A stretch of 64,000 nt of DNA from the NCBI RefSeq assembly GCF_026790065.1, contig NZ_JALAMO010000007.1:432829-496828 (forward strand), written 5' to 3'. Position numbers and translations under genes: made by a program. Position 1 is the first letter of the stretch. Every line of letters starts with the position of its first letter. The notes beneath the pieces are model-generated. The model saw only the letters and a list, made by a program, of their open reading frames with translations, did no database searches and was not told the DNA's origin. This DNA is from Bacillus sp. N13C7 (GTDB taxonomy: Bacteria; Bacillota; Bacilli; Bacillales; Bacillaceae). This document shows positions 1 to 9,166 of this stretch, one piece after another.

Positions 1-402
1 ATTGCCGTCATTTTTCTGTTCGGCGCAATCATCAATGACATTGCCTTGCCGCCGTTTGAATGGATCATGAGCGGACTGTGGATTTTGTTTGGCGCATTCC
101 CGTTTTTAGCATTAGGCACACTAATCGGTCTCATGAGAAAGGTAGAAACAGCGGCCGGAATCAGTAATGTGCTTTACATGCTGCTGGCTTTAGGCGGCGG
201 CATGTGGATGCCGTTTGAGGTCATGCCTGACATGATGCAGAACATTGGCCGGTGGCTTCCGTCTTATCATTTCGGGAGCGGAGCGTGGGAACTTGTCCAA
301 GGCGGGAGCCCGTCCGGGAAACATATTCTAATATTAATCGCTTATTTGATGTTCTTCATGCTACTATTTAAGTATATGAGAAGAAAACAAGAAGCGGTGT
401 AA
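1..402 (+). CDS. yvfS: ABC-2 type exporter permease, C-terminal part (YvfS)
   Basis: The reading frame is open from base 1, so the gene starts upstream of the window and only about 133 C-terminal residues are present. They are strongly hydrophobic with several membrane segments and a short basic tail (KYMRRKQEAV), as expected for an ABC-2 family permease that works with a separate ATPase (yvfR in B. subtilis, outside the window). The stop lies 3 bases before the histidine kinase gene, so exporter and two-component system form one transcription unit. That arrangement is typical of exporters controlled by their adjacent sensor pair. The substrate is unknown. The family assignment is good; the gene name rests on synteny. 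Confidence 0.85.
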   Translation: MAVIFLFGAIINDIALPPFEWIMSGLWILFGAFPFLALGTLIGLMRKVETAAGISNVLYMLLALGGGMWMPFEVMPDMMQNIGRWLPSYHFGSGAWELVQGGSPSGKHILILIAYLMFFMLLFKYMRRKQEAV

Positions 403-405
403 TAC

Positions 406-1516
406 ATGAAAAAGGCAATAGCAATCTTCCCGAAGGAATTCGGGTTTTTCCCTTATATCTTTTTGGTGTACACGGTTATGCCGTTCCTTTCTTTATTGAA
501 AGAATCAGGCATCAAACAGGTGATTGGCTATGGCATGCTGCTTCTTTTTGTTGCGGCATATCGCCAGCTGTTTTGCAGCGTGGGCAAAATCTCATTTACG
601 TATTGGCTTATCGTGCAAATGGCAGTGATTTTGGTATACAGTCTGTTTTACCATATTACCTATATCTATTTAGGTTTTTTTCCGGCAAACTTTGTTGGTT
701 ATTACAAAGAGAAAACAAAGTTTAACCGTGCGTTCTGCGGTTTACTCTTTATGCTGCTTTTTCCCTGTTTTTATCAATTTTTCGCGAACTCAGTCTCGCT
801 CCGGGAGCTTTTTTCTGTTCTCCCGTTTCTCGTCATCATGCTCATTTCTCCATTCGGAATTCGTTCTATGTTTCGGAGAATTGAGCTTGAAACGAAACTT
901 GACCAAGCAAATGAACAGATAAAGGAACTCTCCAAAAGGCAGGAGCGCGTGCGAATCGCCCGTGATCTTCACGATACCCTCGGCCATACCCTGTCGCTCC
1001 TTACATTAAAAAGCCAGCTGATTCAGCGGCTGGCAACATCTGATTCAGATCGGACCCGGCTTGAGGCAAAAGAAATGGAAATAAGCTCTCGAGCCGCACT
1101 CAAGCAGGTTCGTGAGCTTGTTTCTGACATGAGAACGGTCACAATGACAGAGGAGCTCGCCAACATTCAGCACATATTAAAAACAGGGAACATTACCTTT
1201 CAATACGAAGGGGACGAAGACTTTTCAGCAATATCTCCCGTTACTCAAAATATTATCAGTATGTGTATACGAAGCCGTGACCAATATCATCAAGCACAGC
1301 AAAGCAACCCACTGCGCCATCACCATTTCACAGTTTGCTGACAAAATGAAAATTGTGATACGGGATGACGGAAAGGGAGCAAAGGAGAAAACGTTTGGAA
1401 ATGGGCTGAGCGGAATGGAAGAACGGCTGATGCTCATTGAAGGGGGATTAACGCTTTCAGATCATAACGGAACGGTTGTGACATTGACGATTCCGCTGAT
1501 TAAAAAAGCCGAATGA
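406..1516 (+). pseudogene. yvfT: Sensor histidine kinase YvfT, frameshifted
   Basis: This is a DesK-like membrane histidine kinase. The N-terminal half has several hydrophobic segments. A HisKA_3 dimerisation box (RDLHDTLGH, near residue 190) and a C-terminal ATPase domain with DDGKG and NGLSGMEERL motifs follow. The frame breaks near 1270: after ISMCIR the first frame runs into unrelated sequence and stops at 1341. The ATPase domain continues in the next frame (EAVTNIIKHSKATHC) to the stop at 1516. Restoring one base, for example CGG GAA GCC instead of CGAAGCC, rejoins the two parts. The kinase would phosphorylate YvfU. It is either a recent pseudogene or a sequencing error; the sequence alone cannot decide. 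Confidence 0.8.
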
Positions 1517-1530
1517 GGAGGACGAAAAGA

Positions 1531-2134
1531 ATGATTCGTCTGTTTATTGCTGAGGACCAGCGAATGCTGTTGGGCGCTTTAGGATCTCTGCTTGATTTAG
1601 AAGAGGATATGACAGTCATCGGACAAGCACTAAATGGGGAAGAGGCGTTACAAGCTGTATTGAAGCTGGAGCCGGATGTATGCATTATGGACATTGAAAT
1701 GCCGGTTCGAAGCGGACTGGATGTAGCAGAGGAATTGGTGCAAAAAGGCTGCGGCAGCAAGGTCATTTATTTTAACCACCTTTGCCCGCCCCGGCTATTT
1801 TGAACGCGCCGTTAAAGCAGGCGTACATGGCTATCTGCTGAAAGACGGAGAAATTGACGACCTGGCCGATGCCATCCGAAAGTGTGTAAAGGGAAAAAGG
1901 GTGTTCAGCCCCGAGCTGACATTTAATATGATGCGAGACGAAAATCCGCTAACCGTTAGAGAGCAAGAAATTCTGAGGCTTGCGGCTTTAGGCAAAACAA
2001 CAAAAGACATTACGCTGGAGCTCTATTTATCTCAAGGCACAGTCCGAAACTATATATCAGAAATCATCCAAAAGCTTCATGCGAAAAATCGGACAGAAGC
2101 CGCCAGCATTGCTGAGGAAAAAGGCTGGATCTAA
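1531..2134 (+). pseudogene. yvfU: NarL/LuxR-type response regulator YvfU, frameshifted
   Basis: A receiver domain (phospho-acceptor in VCIMDIEMP) is followed by a LuxR/NarL helix-turn-helix (LTVREQEILRLAALG through QGTVRNYISEI) that ends at 2134. The start at 1531 follows a GGAGG-type ribosome binding site. The frame is broken in the receiver: after GCGSKVI one extra T in the TTT at 1766-1768 shifts translation to a stop just after 1800. Removing it gives the expected ILTTFARPGYFERAVKAG. The kinase immediately upstream carries its own frameshift. The pair would normally control the adjacent exporter. As it stands the DNA-binding domain would not be made, unless the base is an assembly error. 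Confidence 0.8.
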
Positions 2135-2158
2135 CCATAAACTTTTCACTATTTACTG

Positions 2159-2187
2159 CACTCTGGAAGATCAGGAGTGTTTTTTAT
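2159..2187 (+). terminator. Probable terminator after yvfU
   Basis: A short stem, CACTC (2159-2163) with GAGTG (2175-2179), is followed by a run of T. It separates the yvf unit from lutABC. The stem is only 5 bp, so the call is moderate. Confidence 0.5.
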
Positions 2188-2230
2188 ATGCCTGCAAATG
2201 AAAATATCCCCAGAAAACCCTTTCCTTCTA

Positions 2231-2261
2231 TTGTCAGAATAGTGTACGATATTGATATAGT
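2231..2261 (+). promoter_or_regulatory. Candidate lutABC promoter
   Basis: TTGTCA at 2231-2236 lies upstream of TATAGT at 2256-2261 with a 19-base gap; GATATA at 17 bases is the alternative -10. It sits just upstream of the palindrome at 2274-2288 and the lutA start. Confidence 0.4.
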
Positions 2262-2273
2262 TATTTTAACTCA

Positions 2274-2288
2274 GGTCATCTGATGACC
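2274..2288. promoter_or_regulatory. Perfect palindrome upstream of lutA, candidate LutR operator
   Basis: GGTCATC T GATGACC is a perfect 7+1+7 inverted repeat, about 13 bases downstream of the candidate -10 and 34 bases upstream of the lutA start. LutR, a FadR-type GntR regulator, is known to repress lutABC in B. subtilis, and FadR-type operators are short palindromes of this kind. The link to LutR is inference from position and form. Confidence 0.5.
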
Positions 2289-2322
2289 AGATCATATATT
2301 GGGGATGAGAGAGGGGTTCATC

Positions 2323-3039
2323 ATGAAAGTCTCACTTTTTGTCACTTGTCTTGTTGATATGTTTCAAACAAACGTCGGAAAAGCAACGGTTCAGCTGCTG
2401 GAGCGGCTTGGATGTGAGGTTGATTTTCCGGAGGGGCAGATCTGCTGCGGGCAGCCGGCTTACAACAGCGGCTATGTAAATGACGCCAAAAAAGCAATGA
2501 AACGGATGATTGAAACGTTTCAGGATTCCGAATATGTTGTCAGTCCTTCCGGCTCTTGCACGACGATGTTCCGGGAGTATCCGCATCTGTTTCAGGATGA
2601 TCCGAAATGGGCTGACAAAGCGCAAAAGCTTGCGGATAAAACGTATGAACTGACGGATTTTATCGTAAACGTCCTTGGGGTAGAGGATGTCGGCGCGACC
2701 CTTCATACAAAAGCGACTTTACATACGTCGTGCCATATGACAAGGCTGCTTGGGGTTCGGGAGGAGCCGATGAAGCTTCTGAGCCATGTAAAGGGCCTGG
2801 AATTCACAGCGCTTCCGGGCAAACATAACTGCTGCGGATTCGGGGGAACGTTTTCCGTCAAAATGGCGCAGATCTCTGAGCAGATGGTCGATGAAAAAGT
2901 CGCATGTGTCGAAGAAACAGGAGCAGAGGTGCTGATCGGTGCTGACTGCGGCTGTTTGATGAATATCGGGGGACGGCTTGACAGAAAAGACAAGAATGTC
3001 AAAGTGATGCACATCGCCGAAGTGCTCAACAGCAGATAA
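2323..3039 (+). CDS. lutA: L-lactate utilisation protein LutA
   Basis: First gene of lutABC, whose products together oxidise L-lactate to pyruvate and allow growth on lactate. The 238-residue protein has two cysteine-rich CCG domains, seen as [11 protein letters not shown] in the N-terminal half and [11 protein letters not shown] in the C-terminal half. These bind an iron-sulfur cluster or mediate subunit contacts, as in the GlcF/HdrB families. The ATG at 2323 is chosen because GAGAGGGG precedes it at good spacing and the length matches the family; an upstream in-frame start at 2299 has no ribosome binding site. lutB follows after 26 bases. In 168 the operon is repressed by LutR and SinR. Confidence 0.95.
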   Translation: MKVSLFVTCLVDMFQTNVGKATVQLLERLGCEVDFPEGQICCGQPAYNSGYVNDAKKAMKRMIETFQDSEYVVSPSGSCTTMFREYPHLFQDDPKWADKAQKLADKTYELTDFIVNVLGVEDVGATLHTKATLHTSCHMTRLLGVREEPMKLLSHVKGLEFTALPGKHNCCGFGGTFSVKMAQISEQMVDEKVACVEETGAEVLIGADCGCLMNIGGRLDRKDKNVKVMHIAEVLNSR

Positions 3040-3065
3040 AACTGGATTCAGAGGGGGAAAGGATC

Positions 3066-4505
3066 ATGGCGATGAAAATCGGTACTGACGCTTTTAAAGA
3101 GCGGGTATCACAGGGGATAGATAATGAGTTTATGAGAGGCGCTGTTTCAGGTGCGCAGGAACGTCTCCGGACACGGCGCCTTGAAGCAGCCGAAGAGCTG
3201 GGAAACTGGGAAGAGTGGCGCTCGCTGTCAGAGGAAATCAGGCAGCATGTCCTTGAAAACCTCGATTTCTATCTCGGCCAGCTTGCTGAAAATGTAACGA
3301 AAAGAGGCGGGCATGTTTATTTCGCGGAAACATCGGAAGAGGCATCTTCTTATATTCGCGACGTCATTCAAAAGAAGAACGGGAAGAAAATCGTGAAATC
3401 AAAATCAATGGTCACAGAGGAAATCAATCTGAACGAGGTGCTGGAGAAGGAAGGCTGTGAAGTCATCGAAACCGACCTCGGCGAGTATATTTTACAGATT
3501 GATGATCATGACCCGCCATCACATATCGTAGCGCCCGCCCTTCATAAAAATAAAGAGCAGATACGCGATGTGTTTAAAGAAAGGCTGGACTATCAACATA
3601 CAGAAAAACCGGAAGAGCTTGTCATGCATGCGCGCGCCATTCTCCGTGAAAAATTTCTGGAAGCGGATATCGGCATTACCGGCTGTAACTTCGCCATCGC
3701 TGACACGGGGTCTGTCAGCCTTGTAACCAATGAAGGAAACGGACGACTTGTGAGCACCTTGCCGAAAACGCAAATCACCGTGATGGGAATGGAGCGGATT
3801 GTTCCATCATTTTCTGAATTTGAAGTCCTTGTCAGCATGCTGACAAGAAGCGCTGTCGGACAGCGGCTGACGAGCTATATTACGGCTTTGACAGGCTCGA
3901 AGCTGGAAGGGGAAGTGGACGGGCCGGAGGAATTCCATCTGGTCATTGTTGACAATGGCCGGTCCAATATTCTCGGTACGGAATTTCAGTCTGTGCTGCA
4001 ATGTATTCGCTGTGCTGCCTGTATCAATGTCTGTCCTGTGTACCGCCATGTCGGCGGACACTCATACGGCTCAATTTATTCGGGGCCGATCGGAGCGGTT
4101 TTATCGCCGCTGCTTGGCGGTTATGACGATTATAAGGAGCTGCCGTACGCGTCCACATTGTGCGCGGCTTGCTCAGAAGCCTGCCCTGTCAAAATTCCGC
4201 TTCATGAGCTGCTTCTCAAGCATCGCCAGAACATCGTCGAAAAAGAAGGCAGAGCGCCGATCAGTGAAAAGCTTGCGATGAAAGCGTTCGGACTTGGCGC
4301 GTCCTCTTTGTCGCTTTATAAAGTGGGATCAAAATGGGCGCCAGCCGCCATGACACCTTTTACAGAAGATGAAAAAATTTCGAAAGGGCCTGGCCCGCTC
4401 AAAAACTGGACCCAGATCCGCGATTTCCCGGCTCCGCACAAATCAAGGTTTAGAGACTGGTTTACAGACAGAGAATCACGTGAACACACGAAGGAGGAGC
4501 AGTGA
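3066..4505 (+). CDS. lutB: L-lactate utilisation iron-sulfur protein LutB
   Basis: Cytoplasmic iron-sulfur subunit of the LutABC lactate oxidation system, 479 residues, the normal length. The N-terminal two thirds form the LUD domain. Two 4Fe-4S ferredoxin-type motifs follow: [15 protein letters not shown] near residue 315 and [12 protein letters not shown] near residue 368. The C-terminal region is basic and hydrophilic. The start at 3066 has an AGGGGGAAAGG ribosome binding site. The stop codon overlaps the first base of the lutC start (TGATG), indicating translational coupling and probably equal amounts of the two proteins. Electron transfer partners are not encoded nearby. Confidence 0.96.
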   Translation: MAMKIGTDAFKERVSQGIDNEFMRGAVSGAQERLRTRRLEAAEELGNWEEWRSLSEEIRQHVLENLDFYLGQLAENVTKRGGHVYFAETSEEASSYIRDVIQKKNGKKIVKSKSMVTEEINLNEVLEKEGCEVIETDLGEYILQIDDHDPPSHIVAPALHKNKEQIRDVFKERLDYQHTEKPEELVMHARAILREKFLEADIGITGCNFAIADTGSVSLVTNEGNGRLVSTLPKTQITVMGMERIVPSFSEFEVLVSMLTRSAVGQRLTSYITALTGSKLEGEVDGPEEFHLVIVDNGRSNILGTEFQSVLQCIRCAACINVCPVYRHVGGHSYGSIYSGPIGAVLSPLLGGYDDYKELPYASTLCAACSEACPVKIPLHELLLKHRQNIVEKEGRAPISEKLAMKAFGLGASSLSLYKVGSKWAPAAMTPFTEDEKISKGPGPLKNWTQIRDFPAPHKSRFRDWFTDRESREHTKEEQ

Positions 4506-5227
4506 TGATGAAGGGAACCGTTCAGAATCAAGAGAGCTTTCTAAACCGGATCGCTTCTCGCCTGGGCCGTGAAAGAAGAACAGGAGGCGTGGCAGTCCCT
4601 GAGTGGACGCATCAGCCGCAATATAAAACACTTGAGGGATATTCAGTCGATGACTTAGTCACAGTGCTCAAAAACCATTGTGTCAAAATCCATACAGAGC
4701 TGATTGAAACCGATTCAACCGGCCTTTACGATGCTCTTCGCGAGCAGGTCAGCCGCTTTTCCGGAGGCCCTGTCATCATTCCGAAGGACCCCCGCTTTGA
4801 AGCATACGGATTAAAAAGCCTGCTCACCAAGGACTGGCCGAACGAAGGAACGCCGGTCTGGGAGTGGGATGCTGACAAAGGCGAAGAAAATATCAAAAAA
4901 GCGGAGCAAGCCAATGTAGGGATCACATTCAGTGAAATCACGCTGGCTGAGTCGGGAACGGTTGTCCTCTTTTCTTCAAAAGATATCGGCCGGTCTGTCA
5001 GCCTTCTGCCAACGACCTATATTGCGATTGTGCCCAAATCAAGTATCGTGCCTAGAATGACACAAGCCAGTGAAATCATCCGCCAAAACATTGCGGACGG
5101 CTTCACTGTTCCTTCATGCGTCAACTATATTACCGGACCGAGCAACTCAGCCGACATCGAAATGGATTTGGTCGTCGGGGTGCACGGACCTGTAAAAGCT
5201 GCATATATTCTCGTATCTGACCGCTGA
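4505..5227 (+). CDS. lutC: L-lactate utilisation protein LutC
   Basis: Third subunit of the lactate oxidation system, a 240-residue LUD-domain protein without cysteine clusters. Recognisable segments are GITFSEITLAESGTVVL and the C-terminal SADIEMDLVVGVHGP. The ATG at 4505 overlaps the lutB stop by one base. A second ATG three bases on is an equally placed alternative that would shorten the protein by one residue. AAGGAGGAG at 4491-4499 serves as ribosome binding site inside the lutB end. A strong terminator follows directly, closing the operon. Confidence 0.95.
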   Translation: MMKGTVQNQESFLNRIASRLGRERRTGGVAVPEWTHQPQYKTLEGYSVDDLVTVLKNHCVKIHTELIETDSTGLYDALREQVSRFSGGPVIIPKDPRFEAYGLKSLLTKDWPNEGTPVWEWDADKGEENIKKAEQANVGITFSEITLAESGTVVLFSSKDIGRSVSLLPTTYIAIVPKSSIVPRMTQASEIIRQNIADGFTVPSCVNYITGPSNSADIEMDLVVGVHGPVKAAYILVSDR

Positions 5228-5234
5228 TCACAGG

Positions 5235-5262
5235 AAGCCCGGCTTATACAGCCGGGCTTTTT
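5235..5262 (+). terminator. Terminator after lutABC
   Basis: AAGCCCGGC (5235-5243) pairs perfectly with GCCGGGCTT (5251-5259), followed by TTTTT. Confidence 0.9.
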
Positions 5263-5334
5263 GCTTGAAAAACCTTCAACTTCCATTTTTTTGTCCGATG
5301 AGAAGAGTATGACTTGAAAAAAGGAGGAAATGCG

Positions 5335-6369
5335 ATGAAAAAATGGCTGATCGCAGCTATTTCACTGGCGATTGCGATCGTTCTGTTTATGTATTCAAAT
5401 GCAGAAGCAAAAGCGGCTGGCATAACATTGGGCTACACGACTGGGAATACGGCCTCATACAATTCTCTTGAGAGATATCATACATACATGAATTCCATCG
5501 CCACAGATACGTTTGCGTTTGAAAAAAACGGACACGTCATTGGCGAAGCCCCGGGCAGGCAGCTGACATATGCGAAAAAGAAAAAAATCAAGACATGGGC
5601 TGTCATTTCAAACTATAATGACGCCATTTACGATTTTGACGGAGATTTAGCGAGTCGAGTCATGAGTAATCAAACAGCGAAAAAACGATTCACAAACGAG
5701 CTAATAGCATTGGCCAAAAAGCACTCATACTACGGGATCAATATTGATTTTGAAGCTGTGAATCCAGAAGACCGATCCAAATATTCAAGCTTTATTCAAT
5801 ATGTTTCTCAGGCTCTGAAAAAGAAACAGATCAAAACAATGGTATCCGTTCCAGCCAAAAGCGCCGATGATCAAAACGATGACTGGAGCTGGCCGTATGA
5901 TTATGCGAAAATCGGTAAATATGCCGACTACGTACAGGTCATGACTTACGACGAACACGGCATATGGGGCGAGCCGGGATCAGTGGCAAGCACAAGCTGG
6001 ATTAAAAGCTCTCTGCAGTTTTCAGTCAAAAAAATCAAAGCCAATAAAGTCATCATGGGCATTCCTGCGTACGGTTATGACTGGGATGTAAAAGACGGAA
6101 GCGGCAGCGCAGCGAGAGAATGGAATGAGCTCAAGTCCCTCATCAAGAAGCAGAAAGCAAAGCCGGCATTCAACAAAAAATCAGGTTCGATGACGTTTTC
6201 TTACGTTGACAAAAAGAAGCATAAACATGTCGTGTGGTATGAAAACGAAAAAACAATTCAAACGAAAAGCCATCTGGCAAAGCAATATAAAATAGCAGGC
6301 GTCTCAGTCTATGCATTAGGAAACGAGTCTGAATCCTTTTGGAAAGCCATTCAAAAAGGGACAAAATAA
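5335..6369 (+). CDS. yvbX: Exported glycoside hydrolase family 18 protein YvbX
   Basis: A 344-residue protein with an N-terminal signal sequence (MKKWLIAAISLAIAIVLF, then an Ala-rich region near residue 25). One GH18 barrel follows. The GH18 catalytic strand is present as YYGINIDFEAVN near residue 140, with D and the proton-donor E of the DxE motif. VMTYDEHG and GIPAYGYDWD are further family segments. Related B. subtilis proteins of this type are spore or cell-wall associated hydrolases acting on amino-sugar polymers; the substrate here is not known. There is no LysM or SH3 wall-binding repeat. The ATG at 5335 follows AAAAAAGGAGG at good spacing, whereas the frame could open at 5314 without one. 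Confidence 0.85.
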   Translation: MKKWLIAAISLAIAIVLFMYSNAEAKAAGITLGYTTGNTASYNSLERYHTYMNSIATDTFAFEKNGHVIGEAPGRQLTYAKKKKIKTWAVISNYNDAIYDFDGDLASRVMSNQTAKKRFTNELIALAKKHSYYGINIDFEAVNPEDRSKYSSFIQYVSQALKKKQIKTMVSVPAKSADDQNDDWSWPYDYAKIGKYADYVQVMTYDEHGIWGEPGSVASTSWIKSSLQFSVKKIKANKVIMGIPAYGYDWDVKDGSGSAAREWNELKSLIKKQKAKPAFNKKSGSMTFSYVDKKKHKHVVWYENEKTIQTKSHLAKQYKIAGVSVYALGNESESFWKAIQKGTK

Positions 6370-6394
6370 CAGTTTCTTTTTTTCTCTGAAGTTA

Positions 6395-6423
6395 TTGACA
6401 GGGAAAAGAGAAGCACGTATATT
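6395..6423 (+). promoter_or_regulatory. Near-consensus sigma-A promoter of the yvbW T-box leader
   Basis: TTGACA at 6395-6400, a 17-base spacer and TATATT at 6418-6423. It lies upstream of the T-box leader, so yvbW transcription starts near 6430 and passes through the riboswitch. Confidence 0.85.
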
Positions 6424-6469
6424 ATGTTAATATATTCAGATCATAAAATTTAAGTTTTTCAGAAAACTA

Positions 6470-6736
6470 CAACACATAGAATGGGAGCAGTAAAAGAAAG
6501 CGATCAGAAAAGAGAGCTGCGGGGTGGTGCGACGCAGCCTGATTCTTCTTTGAACTCGCCCGGGAGTGGTAAGACGGAACGGAATAGATTGAATATTCCC
6601 TATGTTTTAACGGCTAACCTTCGTTACAGGTCAAAAGCTGGATTCTTTATGAAGAATCAACAAGAGTGGTACCGCGGTCAGCCAAAGGCTCGTCGTCTCT
6701 TTATCTATTAGATAGGAGACGGCGGGCTTTTTTGTT
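6470..6736 (+). ncRNA. T-box riboswitch controlling yvbW, probably leucine-specific
   Basis: The leader carries the T-box consensus GAGTGGTACCGCGG at 6664-6677, which pairs with the uncharged tRNA acceptor end in the antiterminator. A large stem I region lies upstream (about 6490-6590). A candidate specifier triplet CTC at 6555-6557, after TGAA, reads as a leucine codon. Downstream the leader ends in a long terminator hairpin (about 6688-6730, GCTCGTCGTCTC with GAGACGGCGGGC) and a T run. Uncharged tRNA would favour antitermination and permease expression. The class is clear; the specifier choice is inferred from position and from known leucine T-boxes upstream of yvbW. Confidence 0.92.
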
Positions 6737-6766
6737 TTTGTAAACGAGAAGGAGAGGTAGAAGAGG

Positions 6767-8110
6767 ATGGAAAAGGACAATCAGACGTTAAAACGCACGA
6801 TGACGTCCCGCCATATTATGATGATGGCGCTGGGCGGAGCCATCGGCGCAGGTTTATTTAAAGGGAGCAGCTCAGCGATCGATGTGGCAGGTCCATCTGT
6901 CATTATCGCATACCTGCTCGGCGGAATTATTTTGCTGTTTATTATGCAGGGGCTCGCGGAAATGGCTGTGCGCAACCGAAACGCCAGAACCTTCCGGGAT
7001 CTTGTCCAGCAGGTGTTAGGAAATTACGCTGCTTACTTCTTGGATTGGATATACTGGAAAATGTGGGTGCTTAACATAGCGGCTGAAGCTGTTGTCGCTG
7101 CGATCTTTATTCAATATTGGCTGCCGGGCTGCCCGATCTGGGTGCTGGCATTAGGAATCTCGCTTGTCGTCACGATTGTGAACTTGCTTTCTGTTAAAAT
7201 CTTTGCTGAAACCGAATATTGGCTGGCCATGATCAAGATTACCGTTATTATTGTCTTTATTATATTAGGATTGCTGCTCTTATTTGTATCATTCGGTGAT
7301 CATACAGCCTCTGGGTTTTCAAACCTGACAGAGCACGGCGGATTTTTCCCGCATGGCGGCACAGGGCTGATTACGGCAATGCTTGTTGTGATTTACTCGT
7401 ATGGCGGGACAGAAATTATTGGTGTAACGCTTGCTGAGACAAAGAATCCTGAAAAAGTTGTCCCGAAAGCTGTCCGCAGCACATTGACACGGATTGTCGC
7501 GTTCTACCTGCTGCCGTTTTTCATCATCGTCAGCCTGATCCCATGGAATCAGGTCAATTCCGTTCCGGAAAGTCCTTTTGTGATGGTCTTTAAAATGGTT
7601 GGCATTCCGGGCGCCGATCATATCATGAACGCAGTGATTCTGCTGGCAATCATTTCCTCAATGAATTCAGGTTTATACGGATCATCACGCATTTTGTATA
7701 CACAGGCAACTGACGGAAGGCTTCCGAAGATCTTTTCGAAGCTTTCATCAAAAAATGTACCAATGTTTGCGATTCTGATGTGCACTTCCTCACTCTATAT
7801 TGGCGTATTGATTTCTCTGTTCGCTGGAAGCCAAACGTTTAATTACCTAATGGGTTCATTGGGATATACCGTTTTATTCATTTGGCTGATCATCGGATTC
7901 GCCCATTTGAAATCGAGAAAACAGCAAACAGAAACACCGGCCTATTATGTAAAATGGTTCCCTTACACGACATGGTTTGCGGTTTTGGCGTTACTTGCCA
8001 TTCTGGTCGGGGTTATCATGACAACATCAATTGTCATAACCCTTATCACGGCGGCGATTTATCTTTTGATTACAATTGCGTATTGGATCAATGGCCGCAA
8101 ACATCAGTAA
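6767..8110 (+). CDS. yvbW: Amino-acid permease YvbW, probably leucine uptake
   Basis: A 447-residue APC-superfamily transporter with about 12 membrane segments. The first helix carries the family signature GGAIGAGLFKGS near residue 20, and a second conserved segment reads VIYSYGGTEIIGVTLAETKNP near residue 210. It probably imports an amino acid by proton symport. The T-box leader with a leucine-type specifier suggests leucine, or branched-chain amino acids, as substrate; no transport evidence is in the sequence. The start at 6767 follows GAGAAGGAGAGG. The gene is monocistronic and bounded by a terminator. Confidence 0.9.
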   Translation: MEKDNQTLKRTMTSRHIMMMALGGAIGAGLFKGSSSAIDVAGPSVIIAYLLGGIILLFIMQGLAEMAVRNRNARTFRDLVQQVLGNYAAYFLDWIYWKMWVLNIAAEAVVAAIFIQYWLPGCPIWVLALGISLVVTIVNLLSVKIFAETEYWLAMIKITVIIVFIILGLLLLFVSFGDHTASGFSNLTEHGGFFPHGGTGLITAMLVVIYSYGGTEIIGVTLAETKNPEKVVPKAVRSTLTRIVAFYLLPFFIIVSLIPWNQVNSVPESPFVMVFKMVGIPGADHIMNAVILLAIISSMNSGLYGSSRILYTQATDGRLPKIFSKLSSKNVPMFAILMCTSSLYIGVLISLFAGSQTFNYLMGSLGYTVLFIWLIIGFAHLKSRKQQTETPAYYVKWFPYTTWFAVLALLAILVGVIMTTSIVITLITAAIYLLITIAYWINGRKHQ

Positions 8111-8115
8111 ATGAG

Positions 8116-8148
8116 AAACCTCTTGTCACATCGACAAGAGGTTTTTTT
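8116..8148 (+). terminator. Terminator after yvbW
   Basis: AAACCTCTTGTC (8116-8127) pairs perfectly over 12 bp with GACAAGAGGTTT (8133-8144), followed by a T run in the plus direction. It sits between the convergent genes yvbW and yvbV. Confidence 0.9.
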
Positions 8149-8149
8149 A

Positions 8150-9067
8150 TTATTGTGCAGCTTTCTCATTTACACCAATCGCTGCGGCTTTCTGTGCTTT
8201 TGATTTTGAATTTACGAGGCAGATGCTCGTCACAATCAGCAGCAGACCTGCCAAGAGGCTCAAGGTGAGCGGTTCATGCAGGAATATGGAGCTGGCCACG
8301 ATCGAAATGAGCGGAATCAAAAAGGTGTAGGATGCGACCTTGCTTGCTTCTCCTGAGCCGACAAGTGTAAAAAAGACAAGCCATCCAAGCGCGATAACGA
8401 AGACAGAGATGAACAACAGGCTGGCAATAAACGGAACCGTCCATTGGATCGCAGAAAAGCTTTCTGTCCAAAAGCCGGATATAAGCAGAAACGCGCTTCC
8501 GATCGTCAGCTGCAAAGCGACCATCCAGATGGAATCGACGCGGCTGCCTGTCTTTTTCATATATACTGTCCCGAGCGCCCAGCTGAGTGCGGAGCCGAGA
8601 GCCAGCAGAACTCCAATGACAGAAATATGCCCGCCAAAGCCTGCGGCACTGATGACGGCCACTCCGGCAAAGCCGAGGATCAGCCCGATTACTTTCAGAA
8701 CAAACATGGATTCGCCGAGCCACAGCCAAGAAAACACGCCCATCAGCACCGGCTGAAAGAAGACGATCGCGGAAAACAGGCCGGCAGGAAGGTAATTCAG
8801 CCCGATCGTTTGCAGGCCGTAGAACAACGTAATATTTAAAAGTGCAGAAACAAGATAAATCGGCCACGTTTCTTTTAAGCGTAATTTATGAATACGCGGC
8901 AATGCGACAATGACTAATAAAAGTCCGCCGATCAGCGTCCGGATGCCCGCGAATAATAATGGCGGGGAATAAGCGAGTGCTGCCTTCGACAGCGGCCAGT
9001 TGATGCCCCACATGATGACGAGAAAGGCGAGAAGAAGAGCTGTCCGCGTTTTTGAGAGCTGCTTCAC
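8150..9067 (-). CDS. yvbV: EamA/DMT-family drug or metabolite exporter YvbV
   Basis: A 305-residue integral membrane protein with ten predicted helices in two EamA repeats. The first repeat begins LLLAFLVIMWGINWPLSKAA and the second includes LGSALSWALGTVYMKKTG. Proteins of this superfamily move small metabolites or amino acids, often outward. It is divergent from the LysR-type regulator yvbU with a 99-base gap, a common arrangement for an exporter and its activator, so yvbU may control it. The substrate is unknown. The minus-strand start at 9067 has an AAGGAG-type site just upstream (AGGAGTGATTG). Confidence 0.85.
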   Translation of the reverse strand: MKQLSKTRTALLLAFLVIMWGINWPLSKAALAYSPPLLFAGIRTLIGGLLLVIVALPRIHKLRLKETWPIYLVSALLNITLFYGLQTIGLNYLPAGLFSAIVFFQPVLMGVFSWLWLGESMFVLKVIGLILGFAGVAVISAAGFGGHISVIGVLLALGSALSWALGTVYMKKTGSRVDSIWMVALQLTIGSAFLLISGFWTESFSAIQWTVPFIASLLFISVFVIALGWLVFFTLVGSGEASKVASYTFLIPLISIVASSIFLHEPLTLSLLAGLLLIVTSICLVNSKSKAQKAAAIGVNEKAAQ

Positions 9068-9166
9068 TGTTCAATCACTCCTTGTAGTACGTTTCCATCA
9101 TATGATACGGTAGAACATAAGATAAATAAAATGAATCTTTTTTATAAGGAGTATAAGTAAATTGTT

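Noticed and set aside
6481..6711. A 76-codon open frame in the yvbW leader
   Set aside because: It lies entirely within the T-box, reads through stem I and the T-box motif, and has no ribosome binding site.
8274..8867. Long minus-strand frame inside yvbV
   Set aside because: An alternative frame of yvbV with Arg- and Cys-rich translation and no start site; yvbV itself has the EamA pattern.
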